Below, piece after piece: positions 24,066 to 30,730 of a stretch of 32,437 bases of DNA. Source of the DNA: Thermoplasmata archaeon (GTDB lineage Archaea > Thermoplasmatota > Thermoplasmata > Sysuiplasmatales > Sysuiplasmataceae). Where the stretch lies: NCBI GenBank assembly GCA_021817225.1, contig JAKAVR010000020.1, forward strand, positions 1 to 32,437, given 5' to 3'. The position numbers were made by a program, and so were the translations under genes. The first letter of the stretch is position 1, and the number at the start of each line of letters is the position of its first letter. The notes beneath the pieces were generated by a model. It ran no database searches. It was not told the origin of the DNA and worked only from the letters and a program-made list of their open reading frames with translations.

Positions 24066-25859
24066 ATGACTACAATAATGGAACATGTAGTGAGCTCTGA
24101 ACAAGAGGACATTCCGGACTTCGAACTTAGCCCGAATGCAAGGTTCAATTCCAGGGCAGAAGCCTGGAGCGAGCTCAAGCATCTACTGACCGATGAAATG
24201 AGGCCTCTCAGGGTAACAATGAGCCTTTGCCCGGAGTGCACGGCAGACAAGAAGTGGGACACGATGAAGGTTCCCGCTGTTGTCTATGCGCATAACGGCA
24301 TGGTCAACATGGTCAAGGAGTGCAGGGAACACGGCGTTGTCCAAGACAAGTACTGGGAAGACGTCGACATGTATGTCACAGCCGAGCGCTACAAGGACCC
24401 CGGAATAAAACTGCTCAACCCGCAGGTCGACTTCAAGGCATCCAAGATAGATTGCCCCAAGCACTGCGGTCTCTGCGTCAAGCACAAGTCACACACCGGA
24501 CTGGGCAACATTGTGGTCACAAACAGGTGCGACCTTGCCTGCTGGTATTGTTTCTTCTATGCAAAGGAAGGAGAGCCCATCTACGAGCCGACACAGGACC
24601 AGATCAGGAAAATGCTGCTCAAGATGAGAAACGAGAAGCCCATAGGGGCCAACGCCGTCCAGATAACAGGTGGCGAGCCGACACTCAGGGACGACATCAT
24701 TGACATAATAAAGATTGCAAGAGACATCGGGTATGAGCATGTCCAGCTCAACACTGACTCGGTCAATTTCTCCCGCAAACCCGAGCTTGTGAAGGCGGTC
24801 AGAGAGGCAGGCTCCAACGTTGTCTACATGAGCTTCGACGGCGTAACACCTGAGGTAAACAGGAAGAACTACTACGAGGCCCCGCTTGCTCTTGAAAACT
24901 GCAGGAAGGCAGAGCTGGGGGTTGTTCTTGTTCCGACAGTCATCGGCGGCGTGAATGACCATCAGCTTGGAGCAATACTCAGGTTCGGTGCAACCAACAG
25001 TGATGTTGTCAGGGCAGTGAACTTCCAGCCGGTCTCGCTTGTCGGAAGGATGCCCAAGAAGCAGAGGGAGATGCAGCGTGTCACCATTCCTGGATGCATC
25101 AAGAAGATCGAAGAGCAGACAAACGGTGAAATTGGTAAGGAGGACTTCTTCACAGTCCCATCCACCACAAAACTCACCAACTTCATAGAGGCATTCACTG
25201 GCGAGGACAAATACAGGCTGTCGATACACTTCGCCTGCGGCGCAGGAACCTATGTCTTCAGGACAGACGACAACAAGCTTGTCCCTGTCACAAGGTTCAT
25301 CGATGTCGATGGGCTGTTCGACTACCTCCAGGAAAGGGCGGACGACATCAACAACGCAAAGAACAAGAAGCTCGCAAGGGCAAAGGCAGCTCTTCAGGTC
25401 ATATCAAAGATAAACTCGTTCATTGACTATGACCATGTGCCGCCCGAGCTGCACATTAAGCGCATGTTGATGAAGGCACTGATGAGCGGAAACTACGACG
25501 GACTGAAGGATTTCCACAAGAGATCCCTGTTCATCGGTTTCATGCACTTCATGGACCCGTACAACTACGATGTGGACAGGGTCGAGAAGTGCGACATACA
25601 CTACGCAATGCCTGACGGCAGGGTTGTGCCCTTCTGTGCATTCAACGTCATTCCTGAAATGTACAGGGACAAGGTCCAGAGGAAGTACTCCATACCCGCA
25701 AAGGACTATGAGGCAAAGACCGGCAAGAAGCTCCGGTTTGACAAGTTCAGGAGAGACTACACGCCTGAATACAAGAAGCAGATTGCGGACAAGTACTACA
25801 TCAACCCGCTGGGTGCCGAAAACATACCGACCGCACTCCCGGTAATAAGGGCAAAGTAA
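24066..25859 (+). CDS. tes: Radical SAM tetraether lipid synthase (Tes/GDGT-MAS family)
   Basis: This 597-aa radical SAM enzyme carries CDLACWYCFFYA, the CxxxCxxC cluster site (Cys155/159/162), followed by the SAM motif ITGGEPTLRDD. Extra Cys groups are CPEC (55/58) with Cys86, CPKHCGLC (130/134/137), and a C-terminal pair in VEKCDIHYAMPDGRVVPFCAFN. This layout of several auxiliary metal sites matches archaeal Tes, which joins the phytanyl chain ends of two archaeols to make GDGT membrane-spanning lipids. The length and HFACGAGTYVFR and LSIH segments agree with the family. GDGTs are essential to thermoacidophile membranes, supporting a Thermoplasmata-like host. The gene is monocistronic and convergent with dph6. 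Confidence 0.87.
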   Translation: MTTIMEHVVSSEQEDIPDFELSPNARFNSRAEAWSELKHLLTDEMRPLRVTMSLCPECTADKKWDTMKVPAVVYAHNGMVNMVKECREHGVVQDKYWEDVDMYVTAERYKDPGIKLLNPQVDFKASKIDCPKHCGLCVKHKSHTGLGNIVVTNRCDLACWYCFFYAKEGEPIYEPTQDQIRKMLLKMRNEKPIGANAVQITGGEPTLRDDIIDIIKIARDIGYEHVQLNTDSVNFSRKPELVKAVREAGSNVVYMSFDGVTPEVNRKNYYEAPLALENCRKAELGVVLVPTVIGGVNDHQLGAILRFGATNSDVVRAVNFQPVSLVGRMPKKQREMQRVTIPGCIKKIEEQTNGEIGKEDFFTVPSTTKLTNFIEAFTGEDKYRLSIHFACGAGTYVFRTDDNKLVPVTRFIDVDGLFDYLQERADDINNAKNKKLARAKAALQVISKINSFIDYDHVPPELHIKRMLMKALMSGNYDGLKDFHKRSLFIGFMHFMDPYNYDVDRVEKCDIHYAMPDGRVVPFCAFNVIPEMYRDKVQRKYSIPAKDYEAKTGKKLRFDKFRRDYTPEYKKQIADKYYINPLGAENIPTALPVIRAK

Positions 25860-25881
25860 TCGCACCGGACGGCTTCAATCT

Positions 25882-25920
25882 CTTTCACAATTTCTTCCTT
25901 TTTTCAAGTTTTCTTATTCT
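25882..25920 (+). terminator. T-rich terminator region shared by tes and dph6
   Basis: Several T-tracts (TTTCACAATTTCTTCCTTTTTTC, then GTTTTCTTATTC) begin about 25 nt after the tes stop, matching archaeal poly-T termination. They overlap the dph6 3' end, whose Lys-rich tail KLEKRKKL is encoded by the complementary A-rich strand. Confidence 0.45.
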
Positions 25921-26562
25921 CATTACGGAACTAAGGCCTGTTGTCGCGGTGGTGTAATCGGCGATGGTCAACGCCTCCCTGTGAAGCGGGCTGTCCAGTG
26001 TGATGGTTTCATACTCTCCACCTTCCCCGCACTGGTTGACGCCTGTTTTTCTGTTCAGCGATTCAATTTCGTCAGCAAAAGAGCAGTCAATTACCCTGCC
26101 AAGGTGCTTCACTCCCAGTCCCTCGGCAGCCGTAGCGACAATTACCGCCCTGATACCCGCCTCTATGATATCCCTGAGAAGCAGCGACTGGCTCTTTCGC
26201 CACAGGGGGGAAAAACACCTGAGGCCCGCCTCATGGCACAGCATGTCAATTCGAGTGAACTGGTAGTCGGATTGTATTGCTCCTGTAACGATCCCCTCGG
26301 CCCCCTGCTTCTTTGCCTGTTCAATCAGGCGAAACAAGACCGTCAGCTCCTCCCCCTTTTCTGCCCTGGCGGCAATAAGTTTCTTTCTCATTGACAGTGC
26401 TATCTCGTCTACAATCTCAATGTTGGGTGTGTGAAACATCATTGAATCGGCATCCGAAGGCAGTACCGAAACAAGGAAAGGTACTTCGTGCCCTGACAGC
26501 TCCATGATGAATGTGGAGTATGTCGAGTCCTTTCCGCCCGAGTAGAGCGCTGCCAGTTTCAT
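25885..26562 (-). CDS. dph6: Diphthine-ammonia ligase (Dph6), ATP-PPase family
   Basis: This enzyme performs the last step of diphthamide synthesis on elongation factor 2, amidating diphthine with ammonia and ATP. The PP-loop SGGKDSTYS follows directly after MKLAALY. Other family marks are AEGIVTGAIQSDYQFTRIDMLCHEAGLRCFSPLWRKSQSLLLRDIIEAGIRAVIVATAAEGL and NQCGEGGEYETITLDSPL, matching the GEGGEYET signature. Start ATG 26562 is chosen because the PP-loop lies at residue 8 there; the track start (26628) adds a non-conserved extension. About 225 aa is the usual archaeal length. It is divergent from the zinc-ribbon/creatininase/rpiA operon. The C-terminal Lys/Arg tail is basic. Confidence 0.88.
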   Translation of the reverse strand: MKLAALYSGGKDSTYSTFIMELSGHEVPFLVSVLPSDADSMMFHTPNIEIVDEIALSMRKKLIAARAEKGEELTVLFRLIEQAKKQGAEGIVTGAIQSDYQFTRIDMLCHEAGLRCFSPLWRKSQSLLLRDIIEAGIRAVIVATAAEGLGVKHLGRVIDCSFADEIESLNRKTGVNQCGEGGEYETITLDSPLHREALTIADYTTATTGLSSVMRIRKLEKRKKL

Positions 26563-26637
26563 ATTCAATAGCAATATGTGGCCGGGTGTGATATGCCTTT
26601 CCAGGCGCATGCATCTGTCTCCGTGCAATAAACGATC

Positions 26638-26645
26638 ATATTATA
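26638..26645 (+). promoter_or_regulatory. TATA box of the zinc-ribbon/creatininase/rpiA operon
   Basis: ATATTATA is centred about 25.5 nt before ATG 26667, consistent with a leaderless first gene; this supports the reality of the 58-aa ORF. Confidence 0.6.
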
Positions 26646-26666
26646 CGCGTCAGCGATTCACCAGCG

Positions 26667-26843
26667 ATGTACTGCCCCAGGTGCCTGAAAACAATCCCCG
26701 AGGACCGCATAAGTGATATCACAAGGGAGCTGAAGAACACCCTTGGAAACACAATGCTTGAGAAGGGGAAGTGCCCGGTATGCGGGACCGAGCTTATTTC
26801 AGCCGGCAAACCGGCAGAGCGGCATGAAAAGGGTAGTCTCTGA
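26667..26843 (+). CDS. 58-aa zinc-ribbon protein
   Basis: This ORF is too short for the track. It encodes MYCPRCLKTIPEDR ... KGKCPVCGTELISAG and ends ERHEKGSL. Two CxxC knuckles about 30 residues apart (CPRC, CPVC) form a plausible single zinc ribbon, with a helical Asp/Arg/Glu-rich linker. Evidence that it is real: a TATA box at exact leaderless spacing, in-frame knuckles, and an 18-nt distance to the next gene, which has its own ribosome-binding site (GGTGA). It probably binds nucleic acid or a protein partner; no named family recognised. Confidence 0.7.
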   Translation: MYCPRCLKTIPEDRISDITRELKNTLGNTMLEKGKCPVCGTELISAGKPAERHEKGSL

Positions 26844-26860
26844 ACATACCAGGTGACCCA

Positions 26861-27571
26861 ATGGCACTGGCCTATGATGAAATGTCCTTCGAGTCATTCG
26901 AAGGGGAACTGAAGGGAGACCCTATCTGCATTCTGCCCGTCGGCGCTACTGAGGAACATGGCAAGCATCTCCCGCTGTGCGCTGACAGCACTCAGGCGCT
27001 TTATACTGCCAGGGCTCTAGCGGAGAGGGTAAAAGGCCTCGTGCTCCCGCCTATATCGTACGGCGTGTCGTCATCGCTCAAGGATTTCCCAGGCACGCTG
27101 TCGATAAGCTTCGATGCTTTGCGGCTTATTGTCCGGGATATACTCAAGGAGCTGATACGGAACGGAGTCAGGAAGATAGTCGTCATTTCCTCTCACGGCG
27201 CCCAGGCCCACATGTCTGCGATCAGGACCGCATGCGAAGAGGTCGCCGATCTCGGGGATGTCAAGCTGATGGCTCTGTGCGATTATGAGATAGCATACAG
27301 GCTCAGGGGGACAGGCTCCATACCTATTGATGATGGCCACGGCGGCGTTGTGGAGACAAGCAGGATGCTTGCTTTGGCTCCAGACCTTGTGGGTGAGGCC
27401 AGGCCCTCAGGCAAAGACAGCACGCCCTCATTCCTGGTTTCCAGGCACAAGCGCAGATACATGACTGAGGGAATTATTGGTGAGAGTTCCAAGGCCACGG
27501 CTGATCTTGGAAAACAGATCAACAGCTATGTCATCGAGGAACTCGTCAAGGCAGTGAGAGCGGTGATGTAG
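26861..27571 (+). CDS. Creatininase-family amidohydrolase (ArfB candidate)
   Basis: This 236-aa metal-dependent amidohydrolase has the family pattern LPVGATEEHGKHLPLCADSTQA with E/H/D metal ligands and LPPISYGVSSSLKDFPGTLSIS (usual GxSxEHxxFPGT). Then comes KIVVISSHGAQAHM, where most members have NGHGGN, and DDGHGGVVETSRMLAL, where most have AGxxET. In archaea a creatininase-like enzyme (ArfB) deformylates a pyrimidine intermediate of riboflavin/F420 synthesis; other members degrade creatinine or mature mycofactocin-type peptides. Assignment here is open. A GGTGA ribosome-binding site precedes the ATG, and rpiA begins 15 nt after the stop, so a ribose-phosphate/riboflavin link is attractive but inferred. 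Confidence 0.8.
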   Translation: MALAYDEMSFESFEGELKGDPICILPVGATEEHGKHLPLCADSTQALYTARALAERVKGLVLPPISYGVSSSLKDFPGTLSISFDALRLIVRDILKELIRNGVRKIVVISSHGAQAHMSAIRTACEEVADLGDVKLMALCDYEIAYRLRGTGSIPIDDGHGGVVETSRMLALAPDLVGEARPSGKDSTPSFLVSRHKRRYMTEGIIGESSKATADLGKQINSYVIEELVKAVRAVM

Positions 27572-27586
27572 CTGGACCACCCCGCC

Positions 27587-28267
27587 GTGGAAGAGTACAG
27601 GCGCAGGGCAGCCGAGAAAGCGACCGAGTATCTGAAGGACGGAATGGTCATCGGTCTTGGCACCGGCAGGACCGCCTCCTACGCGATCAAGAAGATAGGC
27701 AAGCTTGTAAGGGCGGGGATGAAAATCACAGCAGTGTCGACCTCTGATGCCACAACGGCACTCGCCGAGGCGGAGGGCATCAATGTCTCCAGCCTGGACG
27801 AGCATCCTGTCATAGATGTGACAATAGATGGCGCCGACGAGGTGGACCCTTCACTGGACCTTGTGAAGGGGAAGGGCGGGGCGCTTCTGAGGGAGAAGAT
27901 AATAGCATACTCGACCAAGGATGAAATAATTGTGGTTGATGAGTCAAAACTTGTCGGAAGACTTGGCGAGAAGGAAGCAATACCAGTCGAGATACTGAAA
28001 TTCGGTTATCTTAGCACCGTAAATCACCTCTCATATATGGGCTGCACCGTCACGCTCAGAATGCAGGATGGTCATCTTTTTGTGACGGACAATGGCAACT
28101 ACATAGCCGATTGCAGATTCTCCTCCATAAACCAGCCCTATGAGTTGCATTCCAGGATAAACACAATTCCGGGAGTCATCGACAATGGAATGTTCCTGGG
28201 CATGGCAGCAAGAGTGCTCGTGGGCAGGGAAAGGGAAGTGACTGTCCTAGAAAGGAAAAGGAGATAG
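27587..28267 (+). CDS. rpiA: Ribose-5-phosphate isomerase A
   Basis: This 226-aa enzyme interconverts ribose-5-phosphate and ribulose-5-phosphate. Classical RpiA motifs are MVIGLGTGRTASYAI (phosphate loop), ITAVSTSDATTALA, VTIDGADEVDPSLDLVKGKGGALLREKIIA with the catalytic Asp/Glu/Lys region, and DESKLVGRLGEKEAIPVEI. The length fits the archaeal form. The start GTG 27587 is the first usable start after the creatininase TAG in the same frame, 15 nt earlier. It is the third gene of a tight operon, supplying ribose phosphate for nucleotide and riboflavin-type synthesis. Confidence 0.95.
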   Translation: MEEYRRRAAEKATEYLKDGMVIGLGTGRTASYAIKKIGKLVRAGMKITAVSTSDATTALAEAEGINVSSLDEHPVIDVTIDGADEVDPSLDLVKGKGGALLREKIIAYSTKDEIIVVDESKLVGRLGEKEAIPVEILKFGYLSTVNHLSYMGCTVTLRMQDGHLFVTDNGNYIADCRFSSINQPYELHSRINTIPGVIDNGMFLGMAARVLVGREREVTVLERKRR

Positions 28268-28302
28268 TGTGCAACTAAGACCCCGGTGAGCAGAGCCACC
28301 AG

Positions 28303-28671
28303 TCACTTGGTGCCGTATTCTCTGAGGCTCTTGAGATTCGTTTCTATTCTCTGTATCCTTTTTGACTCCTCTTCTTCAATCTGTTTTATTATGTTGTCAA
28401 AAGGCACTGAAAGCTTGTAGGAATGGACGGGCCTGCCCTTTCCTTCTTTCTTTATGTCCCTCTTGGTTACCCATTTTCTCCTTCGCAGTTCCTGCATTGC
28501 TATGGAAACTTCGGGCTGCCTGAGCGCTGTGGATGTCTCAATCTCAACAGAAGTTGTCTCGTTCTTTTTCTTAAGAAAAACGAGTGTCTTAGCCATGTTC
28601 TTGGCCATGCCAGTATTGATGAGATACTCAACAAGCATCTCATCCTGTTTGGTAAAACCCCTGCTTGGCAT
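28303..28671 (-). CDS. Winged-helix transcriptional regulator with C-terminal coiled coil
   Basis: This 122-aa predicted archaeal DNA-binding protein has a winged helix, roughly residues 8-85: LVEYLINTGMAKNMAKTLVFLKKKNETTSVEIETSTALRQPEVSIAMQELRRRKWVTKRDIKKEGKGRPVHSYKLS. The recognition helix is TALRQPEVSIAMQELRRR and the wing contains the GRPVHSYKL turn common in TrmB/ArsR-like archaeal regulators. The C-terminal 35 residues (IIKQIEEEESKRIQRIETNLKSLRE) form a likely dimerising coiled coil. No effector domain is present. A TATA box (TTTATAT, 28701-28707) lies about 33 nt before the ATG. Target genes cannot be told from context. Confidence 0.75.
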   Translation of the reverse strand: MPSRGFTKQDEMLVEYLINTGMAKNMAKTLVFLKKKNETTSVEIETSTALRQPEVSIAMQELRRRKWVTKRDIKKEGKGRPVHSYKLSVPFDNIIKQIEEEESKRIQRIETNLKSLREYGTK

Positions 28672-28700
28672 CAGAGTCGGTCAGATTTAAAGTGGCGCTG

Positions 28701-28707
28701 ATATAAA
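28701..28707 (-). promoter_or_regulatory. TATA box of the winged-helix regulator
   Basis: The minus-strand reading CAATTTATATC gives a TTTATAT box about 33 nt before ATG 28671, predicting a leader of about 7 nt. Confidence 0.5.
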
Positions 28708-28740
28708 TTGCTTTCTATATTCAGGGACACTTACAAATTA

Positions 28741-28790
28741 TGATCGACCCTGTGACGACTGAAGAACACAGGGTCTTTGTGCTGCGATCA
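28741..28790. repeat. Two-tier inverted repeat (structured element)
   Basis: TGATCG (28741-28746) pairs with CGATCA (28785-28790), and directly inside it ACCCTGTG (28747-28754) pairs with CACAGGGT (28767-28774). This leaves a 12-nt loop and a 10-nt bulge on the 3' side. Fourteen perfect base pairs in 50 nt is unlikely by chance. Confidence 0.6.
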
Positions 28791-28791
28791 C

Positions 28792-29100
28792 ATATTAAAA
28801 AATTTCAGGTGACGGATCAAATGGATTGACTCAGTTCCGCTGCGCGCACATGCAACCATTCCGGTTCTGTCAGAACATCCTGATGATTAAGTCCATGCCG
28901 AGGCTGCAAGAAGCCGGGTGCCATGACTTGAATGGAGTGATATGGATCAGTTCTGCAGCCTCCCGGATGACTGATCCGGCAATGTCTGGAAGGCAACTGA
29001 AGGGGACTTATTGGCCTGGATCATGGCAAAGACTCCTAAAGGAGTGTCTGGGTCAGGCAAGTCGCATTTGGCCTTCGGACCGCCTTCTGCACCGATAACC
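28792..29100 (+). ncRNA. Candidate structured non-coding RNA region
   Basis: No convincing ORF covers this stretch in any frame. ATATTAAAAAATTT at about 28792-28805 resembles a TATA box and would start a transcript near 28821, where the first ATG is followed at once by a stop. Inverted repeats follow: GGATCAG/CTGATCC (28944-28977), the alternative CCGGAT/ATCCGG, and a long hairpin from GCCTG (29014) to CAGGC (29058) enclosing AGAC/GTCT and ACTCC-TAAA-GGAGT. I could not match it to RNase P, SRP or C/D-box RNA. It may be an unassigned RNA or decayed sequence. Confidence 0.3.
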
Positions 29101-29102
29101 AT

Positions 29103-29109
29103 TTTATAT
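29103..29109 (+). promoter_or_regulatory. TATA box of the ribosomal/aIF2-alpha operon
   Basis: TTTATAT predicts transcription start near 29132. This excludes the ATG at 29121 and supports ATG 29163 for rpl44e with a leader of about 30 nt. Confidence 0.55.
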
Positions 29110-29162
29110 GAGTTGATTTTATGAAACAAGGAGAACTACTGCAGGAGCTGTTCCAATTGAAG

Positions 29163-29435
29163 ATGCCAAAGGTCGTAAAAGCTTATTGTCCGCATTGCCT
29201 CTCACATACACCTCATGACGTTGAAAGGGTAAGGAAACGAAAAGCCTCTGAACTCAAGCAGGGCCAAAGGAGATTCAGAAGGGTCACGAGCGGATACGGT
29301 GGCTTTCCAAGACCAAAACCTGAAGGCAGGGAGAAGCCCACAAAGAAGCTGGCTCTCAGGCTCAGGTGCAAGACTTGCAAGAAGGCATATCCAATGACGG
29401 GCTTCCGGACAAAGAAATTCGAACTTACGGAGTGA
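29163..29435 (+). CDS. rpl44e: 50S ribosomal protein L44e
   Basis: This 90-aa zinc-ribbon ribosomal protein has [38 protein letters not shown] and [24 protein letters not shown]. The two Cys pairs (CPHC, CKTC) bind zinc and the basic middle contacts 23S rRNA near the E site. The track start at 29121 adds 14 residues lacking in the family; Met at 29163 gives the standard start MPKxxxxYCPxC and agrees with the TATA position. First gene of the conserved archaeal L44e-S27e-aIF2alpha-Nop10-PAC2 cluster; S27e follows after 6 nt. Confidence 0.95.
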   Translation: MPKVVKAYCPHCLSHTPHDVERVRKRKASELKQGQRRFRRVTSGYGGFPRPKPEGREKPTKKLALRLRCKTCKKAYPMTGFRTKKFELTE

Positions 29436-29441
29436 TTTCAA

Positions 29442-29639
29442 ATGACAGAAGGCAAGGACAGGGCAAAGTTTGTTATCGTCAAGTGTCCAGACTGCAGTTC
29501 CGAACAGATTACTTTCGAGAGGGCAACTTCCGCGATTACATGCAAGATTTGCGGAAGTACTCTTGCAACACCGACGGGCGGCAGACTCAAATTCAAGGGG
29601 CAGCTCGTGAGGTCAGTGGAAGATGCCGCCCAGTCCTGA
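29442..29639 (+). CDS. rps27e: 30S ribosomal protein S27e
   Basis: This 65-aa zinc-ribbon small-subunit protein reads KFVIVKCPDCSSEQITFERATSAITCKICGSTLATPTGGRLKFKGQLV. Four Cys (CPDC, CKIC) form the C4 zinc site and the remaining residues match the archaeal/eukaryotic S27e pattern, including the TPTGGRxxxKG turn. Length is normal for archaea. The 3' end overlaps the aIF2-alpha start by 17 nt in another frame, implying translational coupling within the operon. Confidence 0.96.
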   Translation: MTEGKDRAKFVIVKCPDCSSEQITFERATSAITCKICGSTLATPTGGRLKFKGQLVRSVEDAAQS

Positions 29640-30408
29640 ATATCCGGACGAGGGTGAGCTCGTTGTAGGCACCGTCCAGAGCGTCAAGAATTTTGGCGCA
29701 TTTGTAGCCCTTGACGAATACGGATCCCGCGAGGCGTTCATCCACGTCAGCGAGATTGCAACCGGCTGGGTCAAGTACATAAGGGATTACGTCAAGGAAG
29801 GGCAGAAGATAGTCTGCAAAGTCGTAGAGGTGGACAGGGCAAAGGGGCATGTCAACCTCAGTTTCAAGCAGGTCAATGACCATCAGAGAAGAGAGAAAAT
29901 CCAGCAATGGAAGAACGAGAACAAGGCAAGGAAGATCATCGACATACTTGCAGAGAGACTCAAGGCCGAACCAGGCGCCTTCTACGACGAAGTTGGCACA
30001 AAGCTGATTGAAAATTTTGGGTCGCTTTATGGAGCGCTCGAGGCGGCCGTAAACGACAAGAATGCTCTGAAGAAGGCACATCTCACTGGTAACTGGGTCG
30101 AACAGTTCGTCCAGATTGCCGAAGAGAACATTACAAGTAGCCAGGTGAAAGTGGAAGGCATTCTGGAAGTCAGTTCTTCAAAACCGGACGGCGTCGAGGA
30201 TGTCAGGAACTCTCTGCTTGAGGGTGTTTTCGAGGGAGAGGATTTCAGCGTTCAGATTCAGTACATAGGTGCGCCGAAATACAGGGTCGTGGTCACTGCT
30301 CCGGATTACAAGAAGGCGGAAGAGGAGCTGAAGAAGAGTTCCGACAAGGTGCTCAAGGCAGTCATTAAAACTGGTGGAATAGGCAAGTTCACAAGGCACC
30401 AGGCCTGA
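29623..30408 (+). CDS. eif2a: Translation initiation factor aIF2 subunit alpha
   Basis: This 261-aa alpha subunit of the aIF2 heterotrimer delivers initiator Met-tRNA to the small subunit with GTP-binding gamma. The N-terminal S1/OB domain is EGELVVGTVQSVKNFGAFVALDEYGSREAFIHVSEIATGWVKYIRDYVKEGQKIVCKVVEVDRAKGHVNLSFKQV. A helical middle domain follows (QWKNENKARKIIDILAERL...). The C-terminal alpha/beta domain that binds gamma is VKVEGILEVSSSKPDGVEDVRNSLLEGV...YRVVVTAPDYKKAEEELKKS. The eukaryotic phosphorylation loop SELS is replaced by SREAFIHVSEIATGW, as usual in archaea. Start ATG 29623 overlaps rps27e. Confidence 0.96.
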   Translation: MPPSPEYPDEGELVVGTVQSVKNFGAFVALDEYGSREAFIHVSEIATGWVKYIRDYVKEGQKIVCKVVEVDRAKGHVNLSFKQVNDHQRREKIQQWKNENKARKIIDILAERLKAEPGAFYDEVGTKLIENFGSLYGALEAAVNDKNALKKAHLTGNWVEQFVQIAEENITSSQVKVEGILEVSSSKPDGVEDVRNSLLEGVFEGEDFSVQIQYIGAPKYRVVVTAPDYKKAEEELKKSSDKVLKAVIKTGGIGKFTRHQA

Positions 30409-30553
30409 TGGCTGGATCTGAATGGTCTGCTTTCAAGGTGACATGCGCTCACGCTACCTTAAAATACTGTCTGCCCTCTAAGCATGAATCACAGCCAGTA
30501 AACGAATGGATTGAAGTCGTGCAGTCAGCAGGGTGATAAGTTTGCGCAGTATC

Positions 30554-30730
30554 ATGATGAAGTGTCCGAAATGCCTTGGCTACACCCTCCAGCAGGCTTG
30601 TCCGAGGGACGGGGAAAAAACCCGAATGACGATACCTGTGCGCTATTCGCCGGACGACAGGTATGCAAAGTACAGAAGAGCGTTAATGGAGCAGCTACAG
30701 AAAGGAAGGAGCGAGAATGCAGGACATTGA
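30554..30730 (+). CDS. nop10: H/ACA RNP component Nop10
   Basis: Small subunit (about 57-58 aa) of the H/ACA pseudouridylation complex; it braces Cbf5. The sequence MMKCPKCLGYTLQQACPRDGEKTRMTIPVRYSPDDRYAKYRRALMEQL matches Nop10: ribbon, then P-x-R-x-S-P-x-D-x-Y-x-x-Y-R-R. The second zinc knuckle normally reads CPxCG; here CPRDG leaves three Cys and an Asp, so metal binding may be altered. The track start (GTG 30533) adds SLRSI-type residues that some archaeal Nop10s do have, so the exact start is uncertain; AGGGTGAT upstream suits the GTG at 30533. Overlaps the PAC2-family gene by 14 nt. Confidence 0.9.
   Translation: MMKCPKCLGYTLQQACPRDGEKTRMTIPVRYSPDDRYAKYRRALMEQLQKGRSENAGH

Noticed and set aside
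28879-28930. C/D-box sRNA suggested by CTGATGAT
   Set aside because: A C-like box is present, but no D, D' or C' box occurs at guide-RNA spacing.
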